Notes: generated by a model from the letters alone, not told the origin. Positions 25,601 to 32,799 are shown, counted from the first letter of the stretch. The stretch: DNA of 41,074 nt from an uncultured Victivallales bacterium (GCA_903834675.1 CAILKC010000803.1:1-41074); one strand, 5' to 3'. Program-made: numbers and translations.

Positions 25601-26122
25601 CAGCACGCCCCAGGGGCCGGCGCGGACGGGAGTGGCAGGGCCTTTGGCGAAAGCGCGGTCCGCCTTGAGCTTGCCCTCGGCGGTGTACTCGTACACCTTC
25701 ATTTCCACGGGGCCGCCACGGTAGCGCAGCGAGACCTCGTAGCGCAGACCGCCACGCAGGCCTGGACAGGGCTGGGCCAGGTGGGCCGCGCGTTGGGGCC
25801 CGGCAGCCAGGCGCAGGAAGCGCTGGCCGTCCGCGGCGCCGTCCTCGTGTACCTCCAAAGTCCCCGGGTACGCCCCGCTCAGGGTCCAGACCGCGGGCGC
25901 CTGCTGGTCGCTTTTCAGGACCCAGGCGCCCGTCGCATTACCGGCGGGCGGGGCGGCGAGACGGATGAGCGACTCGAAACTGGCGTTCTGGATGAGGGCC
26001 TCCGGCGGGTCGCTGGCACGGGTGCCCTCCGCGGCCGTGAGGAGCGCTGAGATCAACCCGAGTCCGACCGCCAGCACGAGCCACCCTGCTTGGCGAGGAC
26101 TGCGGAACCGTTCCGAGATCAT
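22601..26122 (-). CDS. Secreted beta-helix protein with CBM-like N terminus and CBM9-like C terminus
   Basis: A 1173-residue exported protein. The signal peptide spans residues 1 to about 36 (hydrophobic core WLVLAVGLGLISALLTAA). Residues about 40-190 resemble a carbohydrate-binding beta-sandwich (LIQNASFESLIRL). The centre, about 390-930, is a pectate-lyase-like right-handed beta-helix (RNLFIPSGCYRLTAGLELKG, VTLRNLRFRGFSG, many NNI/NTF turns). The last 190 residues are CBM9-like (PAIDGQLADWSW, EALYLALDIVLP, WTCEWRVPWGALGV), similar in pattern to the corresponding domain of the neighbouring 1335-aa protein. The function is probably polysaccharide lyase or hydrolase on pectin-like or fucose-containing glycans. 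ATG 26122 follows AGGAG at seven bases. Confidence 0.85.
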   Translation of the reverse strand: MISERFRSPRQAGWLVLAVGLGLISALLTAAEGTRASDPPEALIQNASFESLIRLAAPPAGNATGAWVLKSDQQAPAVWTLSGAYPGTLEVHEDGAADGQRFLRLAAGPQRAAHLAQPCPGLRGGLRYEVSLRYRGGPVEMKVYEYTAEGKLKADRAFAKGPATPVRAGPWGVLESVYALPPGIANANLVVCVPAGAEADVDDLRIRRFAASDSVLNVRSFGASGSGYETTATTSAGAKTVVLKELGDFEVGQQVALSTCNPHLCDGLIWEPTKWSVPMAGTVEARGYDGSLGNWTVYILDFAGTTPPTFRWTDDLGLTWKQTKVPVTGDWQALNGGVEVKLGGRDWSKPCLVTFSGRDQLISTIMAIEGKTLTLADAAPLGAPACKIQHTDSGPLQAAFDRAVAEGRNLFIPSGCYRLTAGLELKGADGITVEGESEERTILDIGNGTGACISVVGGTSVTLRNLRFRGFSGFAERRQMGALGLPGYPEMWGFYVKHCNAVGIRSPERLLVENCHASRMSAECFYSGSRSRSGNDDPATYTKSIVYQYCTVTDCARNAFNNNDMAENTSVLYCRIQEVGGCTWEGASRFVKFVGNYVRNAGTVAIGNIRSRAAAFDILPSGQHIVAHNTFEQEMVYGGCAVRSSAGSTPVVISNNIFVNFNTSAIEATGFGDASNLPAGNTLITGNAIDLTCVRGDSRARIGIAVSADDATLSDNQIYVRGEVDARVKGIVLQEPAQNLVVHDNIVRGCGTGLAASTLSGRVEKVLDARTFRSGGALPWPRRRTHEYRAWRIAWTGRNGTVVPGPEIERFDAEEGVFRLAADTDLTGKTGFCVYPPQGPQWNLHHNTFTNCTQPVTLDVFGGPTAAFADNLLSRGQATGIKAALEVRGAFRLSDNQFAGFDEPDSTALLLHPSRFGGAARFICRHNSFDRCPLPIAESTAGVWAATLKEGNLVAGQAGWEELGTGDGLVRTLPPSAGPVSLLSCARLAQAPAIDGQLADWSWNAADAVASLNRTHEGGPSQGFTGRARAGYDSEALYLALDIVLPKGEAIAPQDGIEWSFQSNDERQPTPIFVLWGSADGSLNSLTAMGASADQATKLREATRYALATSATGWTCEWRVPWGALGVTAATPPAAWAMNIGVRSSVHDCWLVWAPTGGRICNVQDAGELRLAK

Positions 26123-26255
26123 GGATAGTCTCCTGCGTGGTTGCAAACCCCTGCCAATATGTCTCGCGCCGACCGCTTCGACCACTCCGGCAGGGCTGGA
26201 GCCTGCGCTGCCCAGCCCGTTGCGGGCGGGTTCGCGGTATCCCCTGCCTGCCTCC

Positions 26256-26368
26256 CTGGAGCCCGCGATGCCAAGGACCCGCCGGGGCCGGGTTCGCGGT
26301 ACCCGCCGTCGGCAAGACCCCAGAGACGGCGGAAGCCCCGGCAGAGCCGGTGCGGACCGCCGGCTCCA
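26256..26368. repeat. Dispersed palindromic repeat family, copy C
   Basis: 113 bp starting CTGGAGCCCGCGATGCC and ending GACCGCCGGCTCCA, closely matching copy B at 13213-13325. It lies in the 395-bp gap between two divergent genes. A diverged half copy begins at 26197 (CTGGAGCCTGCGCTGCC), and a further fragment lies near 26393. Confidence 0.7.
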
Positions 26369-26517
26369 ATGCAGGCCGCAGGGCTGGAGCCTGCCCTGGT
26401 CCTGGCTTCGTTAGGACTGGCAAACCGGCCGCTCGGGGCTTGATTAGGGGCAACTCTGAACTGCGTTGGTCGGTGGTGCGGCAGTCTTTGTGGAGCTATG
26501 CGAAAGCCGAGGTCGCG

Positions 26518-27414
26518 ATGATGACACGTGCTGTGCTTGCCTGCCTGGTCTTTGTGCTTGCCTGCCGGGCCGCGCAGTCCGCCGAGACCCCGAGCGTCGA
26601 GTACGCCGTCGAGAAGGACATCTTCTACCTTCCCGAAGCCGAGGAGACCGCGACGGACTATGCGAAGCAGCAGTGCCGCCTGGACCTGTCCTACCCGAAG
26701 GGTGCCAAGGGCTATCCGACCGTCGTCTTCTACCACGGCGGCGGCTTGACCTCCGGCAAGCGCAGCCTCCCCGCGGAGCTGCGGAAGCGGGGTTGGGGCG
26801 TGGTCGGCGTCGGCTACCGGCTTCACCCGCAGGTGCAGCACCCGACCTACATCGAGGATGCCGCGGCAGGCCTGGCCTGGACCTTCAAGCACATCGAGTC
26901 TTACGGCGGCGACCCCGCCAAGATCTTCGTCACGGGCATCTCGGCAGGCGGCTACCTCACGGCCATGGTCGGCCTGGACAAGAGCTACCTGGCCGTCCAC
27001 GGGATCGACGCCAACCGCATCGCCGCGCTAATTCCGGTGAGCGGTCAGATGATCACGCACCAGACCGTGCGCAAGGAGCAGGGCATCGAGCCCAGTCAGT
27101 TCCGGCCCACCATCGACCGCTTTGCGCCTCTGTACCACGTCCGCAAGGACGCGCCGCCAACCCTCTGCATCACCGGCGGCTGGGGCGTGGATATGCTGAT
27201 GCGGGCCGAGGAGAATCTTTACTTCGTCGCCATGATGAAGCTGGTCGGCCACAAGGCGGTCGAGCAGGTCGTCATCGCCGACGCGGATCACAGCCGTTGC
27301 GGCAAGGAGTGCTGGCCGTACCTCGTCGGCTTCATCGAAAAGTGCCTTGCGGCCACCCCCGCCACCCCCGCCACCCCCGCCGCGCCGGCCGCGCCCGCCG
27401 CTGCTGGCCCCTGA
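26518..27414 (+). CDS. Secreted alpha/beta-hydrolase (carboxylesterase/acetyl-esterase type)
   Basis: A 298-residue exported serine hydrolase. The signal peptide covers residues 1-23 (TRAVLACLVFVLACRAAQSA). The oxyanion motif HGGG starts at His73, the nucleophile elbow GISAGG has Ser142, and His258 in DADHSRC is the likely general base of an alpha/beta-hydrolase_3/BD-FAE-like fold. It probably removes ester groups such as acetyl or feruloyl from polysaccharides, in keeping with the adjacent beta-helix protein. The C terminus is a low-complexity Ala/Pro/Thr tail (ATPATPATPAAPAAPA) encoded by a run of GCCACCCCC units. ATG 26518 has GAGG five bases upstream. An in-frame extension further upstream reads through a repeat and was discarded. 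Confidence 0.85.
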   Translation: MMTRAVLACLVFVLACRAAQSAETPSVEYAVEKDIFYLPEAEETATDYAKQQCRLDLSYPKGAKGYPTVVFYHGGGLTSGKRSLPAELRKRGWGVVGVGYRLHPQVQHPTYIEDAAAGLAWTFKHIESYGGDPAKIFVTGISAGGYLTAMVGLDKSYLAVHGIDANRIAALIPVSGQMITHQTVRKEQGIEPSQFRPTIDRFAPLYHVRKDAPPTLCITGGWGVDMLMRAEENLYFVAMMKLVGHKAVEQVVIADADHSRCGKECWPYLVGFIEKCLAATPATPATPAAPAAPAAAGP

Positions 27415-27426
27415 CTCGCAGGCGTC

Positions 27427-27567
27427 TCAGCGGACGCCAAGGCGGTCGGGGTGCGCCCGCTCCTTCTTGCGCAGGTCAGCCACCATTGCACGCACGTCGA
27501 AACCGAACTGCTTGGCATAGGCATACCGGATTCGGCGGACCTCGTCAACCACCGGATCGTCCTGCAT
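27427..27567 (-). CDS. Small antitoxin-like protein paired with a PIN gene
   Basis: A 46-residue polar protein (MQDDPVVDEVRRIRYAYAKQF, ending DLRKKERAHPDRLGVR). Short proteins of this type, with a DPxVxEVRR start and a basic helical tail, commonly accompany PIN-domain genes of the kind found 2 bp upstream. It is probably the antitoxin or a partner protein. The start at 27567 has GAGGA six bases upstream, overlapping the end of the PIN gene. Whether it is functional is doubtful, because the partner is internally deleted. Confidence 0.55.
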   Translation of the reverse strand: MQDDPVVDEVRRIRYAYAKQFGFDVRAMVADLRKKERAHPDRLGVR

Positions 27568-27569
27568 GG

Positions 27570-27845
27570 CTATTCCTCCATGAGTTCCTCGGGCGTGCAT
27601 ATGACCGGACAGACGTAGCCTGCCGCTTCGACCACTGCCTCGGTCTTCTGGCGGTGGGCTGCGTTGGCGAGATGCTTGCAGTTCCACGTCAAAAGGTAGT
27701 CGATTCCGTTCACGGCAGCGATGGAAATGTGCAGGGCGTCCGCGGCGAACTCCCGCGGAACCAGGCCATTGGAGACGAGTTGCTCGGCGAGACGCCCTGT
27801 CAGGTAGCTGACAGGGCTGGTCTCTATGTACACCCTTTCCTTCAT
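27570..27845 (-). pseudogene. PIN-domain (VapC-like) toxin with internal deletion
   Basis: 91 residues. The N terminus (VYIETSPVSYLTGR) and the C-terminal half (FAADALHISIAAVNGIDYLLTWNCKHLANAA, then PVICTPEELMEE) both match PIN-domain toxins of about 160 residues, but the roughly 70 residues that normally separate them are missing, including a conserved acidic residue of the nuclease site. The frame stays open across the junction, so a stable but inactive peptide may be made. The minus-strand sequence CTATAAT a few bases upstream of ATG 27845 could be a -10 element for a near-leaderless transcript. Confidence 0.6.
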
Positions 27846-28111
27846 GGGACGGATTATAGCGCGCCCGGCGAACTCGGCAGATCATCGCTCAGGGTAACGA
27901 CGCAGGTGGGTCGCCAGGTTCGCAGTACCAGCGGCAGCCGGGTTCGGGCGACGGTGGTCCGTCTCCGAGACGAGGGATTCCGCCTGAAAGCGGTACACCA
28001 AACGGGGACGCGACGCGCCCAAACCGGGTACCCGAGTAGTTACAGCTCAGGAAACGTCATGGTCTGCCGCCGCGCGCCTCGCGAGCGGTCGGTAGCACCC
28101 ATTCGTTCTGC

Positions 28112-28348
28112 TCAGAGATCATCCCCGGGATCGGGAGGAACATCCGGTACGCGACTCATAATGTCATCGAAATCCTGGCGCGCCCCGCGCCGCGCCCGTT
28201 CTTTCAGGTAAGTCTCCGTCATGAGGGCCGAGATCTTTTCGGCCACCGCCGTCGAGATGAGTTGGTTGATCGAAACGTGCTCATCTTCGGCGAGTTGCCG
28301 AATGGCGTCGTGCAGAGAGTCTGGCAATCGTAGGCTTAAGGTGCTCAT
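28112..28348 (-). CDS. Ribbon-helix-helix (HicB/CopG-like) antitoxin
   Basis: A 78-residue protein beginning STLSLRLPDSLHDAIRQLAEDEHVSINQLISTAVAEKIS, the ribbon-helix-helix DNA-binding pattern of CopG/HicB-like antitoxins, with a charged C terminus that would bind the toxin. Its ATG overlaps the stop of the upstream PIN toxin gene by 4 bp (ATGA), so the order is toxin then antitoxin and the two are translationally coupled. It probably represses its own operon through the palindrome at 28786-28801. The 27846-28111 stretch downstream contains nothing I can assign. Confidence 0.8.
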   Translation of the reverse strand: MSTLSLRLPDSLHDAIRQLAEDEHVSINQLISTAVAEKISALMTETYLKERARRGARQDFDDIMSRVPDVPPDPGDDL

Positions 28349-28773
28349 CGGGTATCTCCAAGTCTGGCCAGCAGATCCCGGGGTGATATCGCCGCGACCC
28401 CGAAACGCTCGACGCCGCCGAAGTGTGCCAGATTGAACGTCACGATGAAACGACACTCCCCGTTCACGGCGGCCTCAAGTACCATGTCATCCTTCTGGTC
28501 TGCTAGGAATGGCCGCCACAAGAAATGAACACGCCGGGGCTCGGCCACGCTGCAGAGGTAGTCCAGGTATCGCCCCACTTCGTCTGCGGAGAAGGGGACC
28601 GCCACACGAGGATTCCGCAACGTTTTCTCGTACTCGATCACCAGCGGCACGGTTAGCACGACCGTGAACTCGGCATTGCCTAGCCTGGACAACAGACGGA
28701 AAGAGGCACCGCGCTGGGACCGTAACCCGGACGCGAGGACGTTCGTGTCAATGATGATCCTTGGTGTCGGCAT
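28345..28773 (-). CDS. PIN-family toxin (COG1569-like)
   Basis: A 142-residue PIN-domain ribonuclease toxin. Asp9 in RIIIDTNVLASGL is the first metal ligand; the mid-region glutamate in VPLVIEYEKTL and the DDMVLEAA acidic cluster are further ligands; FIVTFNLAHFGG is the characteristic C-terminal strand of this toxin group. It would cut RNA when released from the ribbon-helix-helix antitoxin. The ATG at 28773 is close to the promoter and has no clear ribosome-binding sequence, so a short leader or GTG start at 28776 are possible. Confidence 0.82.
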   Translation of the reverse strand: MPTPRIIIDTNVLASGLRSQRGASFRLLSRLGNAEFTVVLTVPLVIEYEKTLRNPRVAVPFSADEVGRYLDYLCSVAEPRRVHFLWRPFLADQKDDMVLEAAVNGECRFIVTFNLAHFGGVERFGVAAISPRDLLARLGDTR

Positions 28774-28785
28774 CACGTCTGTTCA

Positions 28786-28816
28786 ATACCATATACGGTA
28801 TCATCAGCTCTTTCAA
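28786..28816 (-). promoter_or_regulatory. Promoter and palindromic operator of the PIN/antitoxin operon
   Basis: On the minus strand TTGAAA (28811-28816) and TATGGT (28788-28793) are spaced by 17 bp. The palindrome ATACCATATACGGTAT (28786-28801) overlaps the -10 region. It lies 13 bp before the toxin start, as expected for autoregulation by the ribbon-helix-helix antitoxin. Confidence 0.55.
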
Positions 28817-28897
28817 AGTATCCTGGCAGTACTGGCAAGAACGCCTGACGTGTGGCTCCGAGCGGGACGCGAGGTAGCCACTAGGGTCTGGTTTTGA

Positions 28898-29167
28898 GCG
28901 ACCTGTGCAATAAGGAAGTCTGTCTGTCTGGAGCGCTGAAGGCGCGCCGCAATACCAGCCCAGGGCAACGCCCTGGGAATAGGACGGTTATGGGTTTGAG
29001 CCCTGTAGGGGCGAGCTATCTGCTCTACATTTACGCCGACGTCGCATGGTCCGCCCCTTCAGGGCTCAATCCGCGCTGTGGACGGGTACGCAGGGCGTTG
29101 CCCTGGGCTGGTATGGAACGCCCCTTTGGGGCTGAATACCACGGCCCATCCTTATTGCACAGGTTGC
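28898..29167. mobile_element. 270-bp nested inverted-repeat element
   Basis: Three nested pairs of complementary arms: outer 28898-28915 with 29150-29167 (17 of 18), middle 28952-28975 with 29091-29114 (perfect 24), inner 28996-29013 with 29052-29069 (17 of 18). Each middle arm also contains a self-complementary CAGGGC/GCCCTG core. There is no coding sequence and no obvious target duplication. It fills most of the 457-bp gap between the toxin operon and the GHL6 gene. Confidence 0.65.
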
Positions 29168-29200
29168 TTTATCTTGTAGTTCGCCATTTCCCCGCCTCCT

Positions 29201-29227
29201 GTTGCGCCTTTGCGTCTTTGCGAGATC
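29201..29227. repeat. Short GC-alternating repeat fragment
   Basis: Contains GCGCCTTTGCGTCTTTGCG. A related sequence in the opposite orientation lies at 32800-32826. Such CGCAAAGRCGC-type motifs occur between genes here; their nature is unknown. Confidence 0.3.
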
Positions 29228-29274
29228 ATCATCTTTCCATCCTCGAACGTCACGACTGAGGCATTCCGATGCCC

Positions 29275-31260
29275 TCACTCCTCGAAGACGAGCACGGCCC
29301 AGCCGCGCAGCCGCGGGATGGTCACCGTGGCGTAGTTGCCGTCGAGGTGGAAGGCGAGCTTCTCCCGTCCGGGCGCCAGGTAGACCTGCTTCGGCAGGCG
29401 GCCATCCAGGCGCAGACGGACGGTGAACGCATTCAGCTCAAGGGGCTCTTCGATCATGTTGACGCCAGCGCCGCGCGCTTCTGGCAGGTAGGCGAGCACG
29501 TAGACCATGCGCCGACCCGGCTGCGAGGTGACCGTGACGCGGGTGAAAGCGGGCGCGCCGGGGGCCTGGATCAGCGGTTCCGGCAGCAGCCGTTCCAGCA
29601 GGTTGGCAACGATCTGGCGCATGGGCAGGGCCGCGCTGCTGAAGTACGTGCGGAAGATCGGGTGGCTGGCGTGGGCGACCCGGCCGTGCAGGGTCACCGC
29701 CGGCCGGCCGGTGCCCTTGTCGGGCGGGGTGTAGCGGAAGCCGTGGCGCCCGTCCCAGATGTTGTTGTAGTAGGGCGCGGTGATGGTGGCCAGGACCTCG
29801 GTGCCGGGCCGGGCGGTGATCGCGGTCCCGCGTTCGTAGAGGGTGACGGGCATGTCCGGCATGCCACGGGAGAATTCCGGCGCGAACTCGATGTAGGCCG
29901 GATCGAACGGGTCCTCGCCCTGGTAATCCAAGCCCCAGGCGTCCAGAGCAAAGGCGGTCCGCGCCGGGTTGAGCCCGGAAATGCCGCTCGAGAGGATGGC
30001 GCCGCCACGCTTGAGGTGCGCTTGCAGGCGCCCGGCGATCTCGGGGGTAACCTCAACCTCGTCCGGCAGAACCAGCACCTGGTACTGGTCCCACGGCACC
30101 GCCGTGGTGACGTTGTCGAACTGCATCTTCAGCTCGCAGAGCACTCGGGTGGCGGACTTGGCGGCTTGCACCCCCAGGTTCTTCTTCTGCGGCCGGTCGC
30201 CACCGGCCCACCCGTAGCCCGGGTAATCGGAGATCATGACATTGGCCATCTCGACCACCGGGGTCGCGCCCTCGATCCAGGGCTGTAGTGGCCGCAGATG
30301 GGCGTAGACGGACTTGTCTAGCTCCATCACGGCGCGGTTCAGGTCGCCGCGCGGATGGAAATGATCGCCGATGGTCGGCGGGATGGCGTTGGCGATGCCG
30401 TAGATGCAATCGTACTCGACGCTCGCCGCCGTGCGCACGCCGCCGAAGTCGCCCCAGCTCTTCTGGAAGCGTCCGGTCATGTTCAGCACCGGCTTGCCCA
30501 AGGTGCGCATGTACCGGGAGATCAGCGGCAGCAACTCATAGCCCCAGCCGCCCTGCGGCAGGCATTCGAGTTCGAGGTAGCTGCCGAGTTCAGCCTGGGC
30601 TTCGTAGTCGATGCCGTTGAAGTAGAGCAGCAACTCGGGGTTGATGGCGCGCACGGCGGTGGAAAGCTGCCGACCCATCGCGAGCATCTTGCGGTAGTTG
30701 AAGTCGTTAAGCTGCTCGGAGTGGGTCCAGTCCACACCCTCCGCCTTCATCTTCTCCATGCACTCGATGCCGATGCAGGGCGGCGTGTGAAAACAGTCGA
30801 AGAAGAAACCGTCGACGCCATACCACTCCACCACCTCACGGGCCATGCCAACCACGTGGTCGGCGTAACCGCTGTTGTAGCACATGTTGCGGAAGAACGA
30901 GTTACCGAATGGCTCGGAGTAGGTGCGCCCGTCGGCGCGCAGCACGCTCCACTCGCGCTTCCGGTAAGCCTCTTCGTGGCTGAGGCCGACGTTGATGTAG
31001 GCGCTGATGGCGATGCCCTTGGCGTGACAGGCCTTGGTCAGGTCGCCAAACAGGTCACGACCCATGGCGGCATGCGGGATGCCGAGCTTGGTGGGGTAGT
31101 AGGCCGTGCCCAGATTGCAGCGCGCCGGGAAGACAATGAAGTCGACCCCGCAGGCCTTGAACCAATCGGTCATGGCATCCAGGTCGAACGCCAAGCCCAC
31201 GTCCGGATTGGCCGGCATGGTGTGAAAGTCGAAGAACAGCGCCCACTTCGGAATGTGCAT
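29275..31260 (-). CDS. GHL6-type glycoside hydrolase with beta-galactosidase-trimerisation-like domain
   Basis: A 661-residue protein without signal peptide. The first 340 residues look like a TIM-barrel glycosidase of the hypothetical glycosyl hydrolase 6 group (WALFFDFHTMPANPDVGLAF, GVDFIVFPARCNLG, YINVGLSHEEAY, WYGVDGFFFDCFHTPPC, LLLYFNGIDYEAQAEL). Residues about 365-600 have the Rossmann-like beta-galactosidase trimerisation fold (QVLVLPDEVEVTP, RLQAHLKRGGAILSSG), and a short beta domain ends the protein. The family is linked to fucose- or galactose-containing glycans, but this substrate is unproven. The nearby GH29 gene supports a fucosidase-type context. GGGAG lies ten bases before ATG 31260. 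Confidence 0.78.
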   Translation of the reverse strand: MHIPKWALFFDFHTMPANPDVGLAFDLDAMTDWFKACGVDFIVFPARCNLGTAYYPTKLGIPHAAMGRDLFGDLTKACHAKGIAISAYINVGLSHEEAYRKREWSVLRADGRTYSEPFGNSFFRNMCYNSGYADHVVGMAREVVEWYGVDGFFFDCFHTPPCIGIECMEKMKAEGVDWTHSEQLNDFNYRKMLAMGRQLSTAVRAINPELLLYFNGIDYEAQAELGSYLELECLPQGGWGYELLPLISRYMRTLGKPVLNMTGRFQKSWGDFGGVRTAASVEYDCIYGIANAIPPTIGDHFHPRGDLNRAVMELDKSVYAHLRPLQPWIEGATPVVEMANVMISDYPGYGWAGGDRPQKKNLGVQAAKSATRVLCELKMQFDNVTTAVPWDQYQVLVLPDEVEVTPEIAGRLQAHLKRGGAILSSGISGLNPARTAFALDAWGLDYQGEDPFDPAYIEFAPEFSRGMPDMPVTLYERGTAITARPGTEVLATITAPYYNNIWDGRHGFRYTPPDKGTGRPAVTLHGRVAHASHPIFRTYFSSAALPMRQIVANLLERLLPEPLIQAPGAPAFTRVTVTSQPGRRMVYVLAYLPEARGAGVNMIEEPLELNAFTVRLRLDGRLPKQVYLAPGREKLAFHLDGNYATVTIPRLRGWAVLVFEE

Positions 31261-31451
31261 GACCGTGTCGCTCCCGTTGATGTGCCGCGTCTCAGTCCCA
31301 ATTCGCCCGCTCGCTGCCGTTCCAGGGTCGGCAGGCGTGCCGGCCAGCCAGCGCCAACCCCCCACTCTATCGCGTCGGGGCGCCGAGGGCGAGTCCAGAC
31401 AGGGCCTCCGTACACCTTCCGACGGCTTTGAACGCTCCTTGAATCATGGCA

Positions 31452-31485
31452 CCGTTTACTGTAAATTACATTTAAATGGAAACGG
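31452..31485 (+). promoter_or_regulatory. Operator-like nested palindrome upstream of vapBC-type pair
   Basis: TGTAAATTACA (31460-31470) is palindromic around its central base and is enclosed by CCGTTT (31452-31457) and AAACGG (31480-31485). It is an AT-rich island 11 bp upstream of the antitoxin start, with GGAG following, consistent with an antitoxin-binding operator. Confidence 0.45.
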
Positions 31486-31495
31486 AGTGTTTGCC

Positions 31496-31762
31496 ATGGC
31501 GAGACCCGTACTCAGGGTACCGACGACCGAGGTGACGCGCCATTTCGGCGACTACCTGGCGCGCGTACGCTTTGGGGGTGCGTCCGTCATTGTGCTCAAG
31601 AACGACGTGGCCGTGGCCGAACTGCGTTCTCTGCCAGGGCCAGAGGCTACCTTGGGCAGGCTGCTTGAGCTGTACTCCGCCTTTCCCGTCGACGCGGGTT
31701 TTGCGGTCGACCTCGAGTCCGTCTCGCGCTCTGACCGGCCGCTGAGGAACCCATGGGCCTGA
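31496..31762 (+). CDS. Phd/YefM-type antitoxin
   Basis: An 88-residue protein: VLRVPTTEVTRHFGDYLARV is the Phd/YefM dimerisation and DNA-binding start, and SVIVLKNDVAVAEL is the conserved strand pair. The C-terminal acidic tail is expected to wrap the toxin. ATG 31496 follows GGAG at nine bases and is downstream of an operator-like palindrome. Its end overlaps the toxin gene by 10 bp, so translation is coupled. Confidence 0.82.
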   Translation: MARPVLRVPTTEVTRHFGDYLARVRFGGASVIVLKNDVAVAELRSLPGPEATLGRLLELYSAFPVDAGFAVDLESVSRSDRPLRNPWA

Positions 31763-32166
31763 TCATTGACACCTCGGCGCTGGTTGCACTCGAGCGCCGC
31801 AAGGCAGATGTGGGCCCCGCCCTGGCGGCGTTTGTCGCGGAACCGGTGGCGTTGCCCATGATTGTCTGGGCGGAATTGTTGATCGGGGTGCGCTTGGCCC
31901 GGACAGCAGGAAGCGCGGCCAAGCGCCGCGCCCGGCTTGAGCAACTGCGTCTGCACGTGCCGTTGGTGGAGTTCAGCGACGAGACGGCAGAGCATTACGC
32001 CGACATCTACGCCGAGTGCGCCAGCGCGGGAACGCCGCTACCACAGAACGACATGGCCGTAGCTGCCACAGCCCGGCAGCTTGGCTACCGAGTACTGGTC
32101 GGCAGCGCGGACGAAGCCCACTTTCGTAGGGTCCAAGGCCTGGACGTGGTCGTGCTGCCGGGTTAG
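31753..32166 (+). CDS. vapC: VapC-type PIN ribonuclease toxin
   Basis: 137 residues with the PIN active-site acids Asp6 (LIIDTSAL), Glu41 (VWAELLIG) and Asp100 (PQNDMAVAATA). The last motif is preceded by the GTPLPQND signature of VapC toxins. It would cleave tRNA or rRNA when the antitoxin is degraded. It is complete, unlike the deleted PIN gene at 27570-27845. A GNAT gene follows after 80 bp. Confidence 0.9.
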   Translation: MGLIIDTSALVALERRKADVGPALAAFVAEPVALPMIVWAELLIGVRLARTAGSAAKRRARLEQLRLHVPLVEFSDETAEHYADIYAECASAGTPLPQNDMAVAATARQLGYRVLVGSADEAHFRRVQGLDVVVLPG

Positions 32167-32246
32167 GCGGTTCTGGATCATCACTGGCAACGGCCCCAGT
32201 CGGCACCTCCTTGCCGACGGGTTTCTTTGCGTAGACGAGGCCCGAC

Positions 32247-32786
32247 ATGCCTGAACGCCTAGCGCTTTCCGACGAGCACACGCCCACGATTCGTCTGGCG
32301 CGGGTTGGGGATATGGGTGTCGTCAACGACATCTACAACCACTATGTGCGGCACTCGACCTGCACCTACCAGGAAGATCCCGAGCCCATGGCAAGCCGCC
32401 TCGAGTGGTTTGCCCGGCATGGCGCCGCGCACCCGGTGACGGTGGTCGAAGCCGGCGGGCAGATTGTCGGTTGGGGGGCGCTCTCGGCGTACCACGCTCG
32501 CAGCGCCTACCGGTTTACGGTGGAGAACTCGGTGTACGTCGCCCCGGGTTTCCATCGCCGCGGGATCGGCTCGGCAATCCTGGGAGATCTTGTCGGCCGG
32601 GCCCATACCCTTGGCCATCACGCCATCATCGCGAGCATCGATGCCGACCAGGCAGCCAGCATCGGCCTCCACGCCAGATTCGGCTTTGTTGAGGTGGGGC
32701 ACTTGCAGGAGGTCGGCTTTAAGTTCGGGCGCTGGCTCGGGGTGGTATACATGGAATTACGCCTCGGGAAGGACCGGTCCGAGTAG
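32247..32786 (+). CDS. GNAT acetyltransferase of the PAT/MddA-like type
   Basis: A 179-residue N-acetyltransferase. The GNAT fold is seen in TIRLARVGDMGVVNDIYNHYV, the strand VTVVEAGGQIVGWGALS, VENSVYVAPGFHRRGIGSAIL (acetyl-CoA pyrophosphate loop, R-R-G-I-G) and SIGLHARFGFVEVGHLQEVGFKFGRWLGVVYMEL. This resembles the phosphinothricin or methionine-sulfoximine acetyltransferase group, which acetylates amino-acid analogues or small amines. The ATG at 32247 has GAGG six bases upstream. It is not obviously related to the neighbouring toxin or glycosidase genes. Confidence 0.85.
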   Translation: MPERLALSDEHTPTIRLARVGDMGVVNDIYNHYVRHSTCTYQEDPEPMASRLEWFARHGAAHPVTVVEAGGQIVGWGALSAYHARSAYRFTVENSVYVAPGFHRRGIGSAILGDLVGRAHTLGHHAIIASIDADQAASIGLHARFGFVEVGHLQEVGFKFGRWLGVVYMELRLGKDRSE

Positions 32787-32799
32787 GGAAGACGATGGC

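Noticed and set aside
23585..26050. Plus-strand open frame of 821 codons
   Set aside because: Antisense to the 1173-aa beta-helix gene. No start signal and no domain; long antisense frames are expected at this GC content.
26137..26517. N-terminal extension of the esterase
   Set aside because: It would place about 127 repeat-encoded residues before a clean signal peptide that has its own ribosome-binding site.
26466..28211. Plus-strand open frame of 581 codons
   Set aside because: Out of frame with the esterase and covers toxin-antitoxin genes on the other strand; Arg/Gly/Ala-rich, without motifs.
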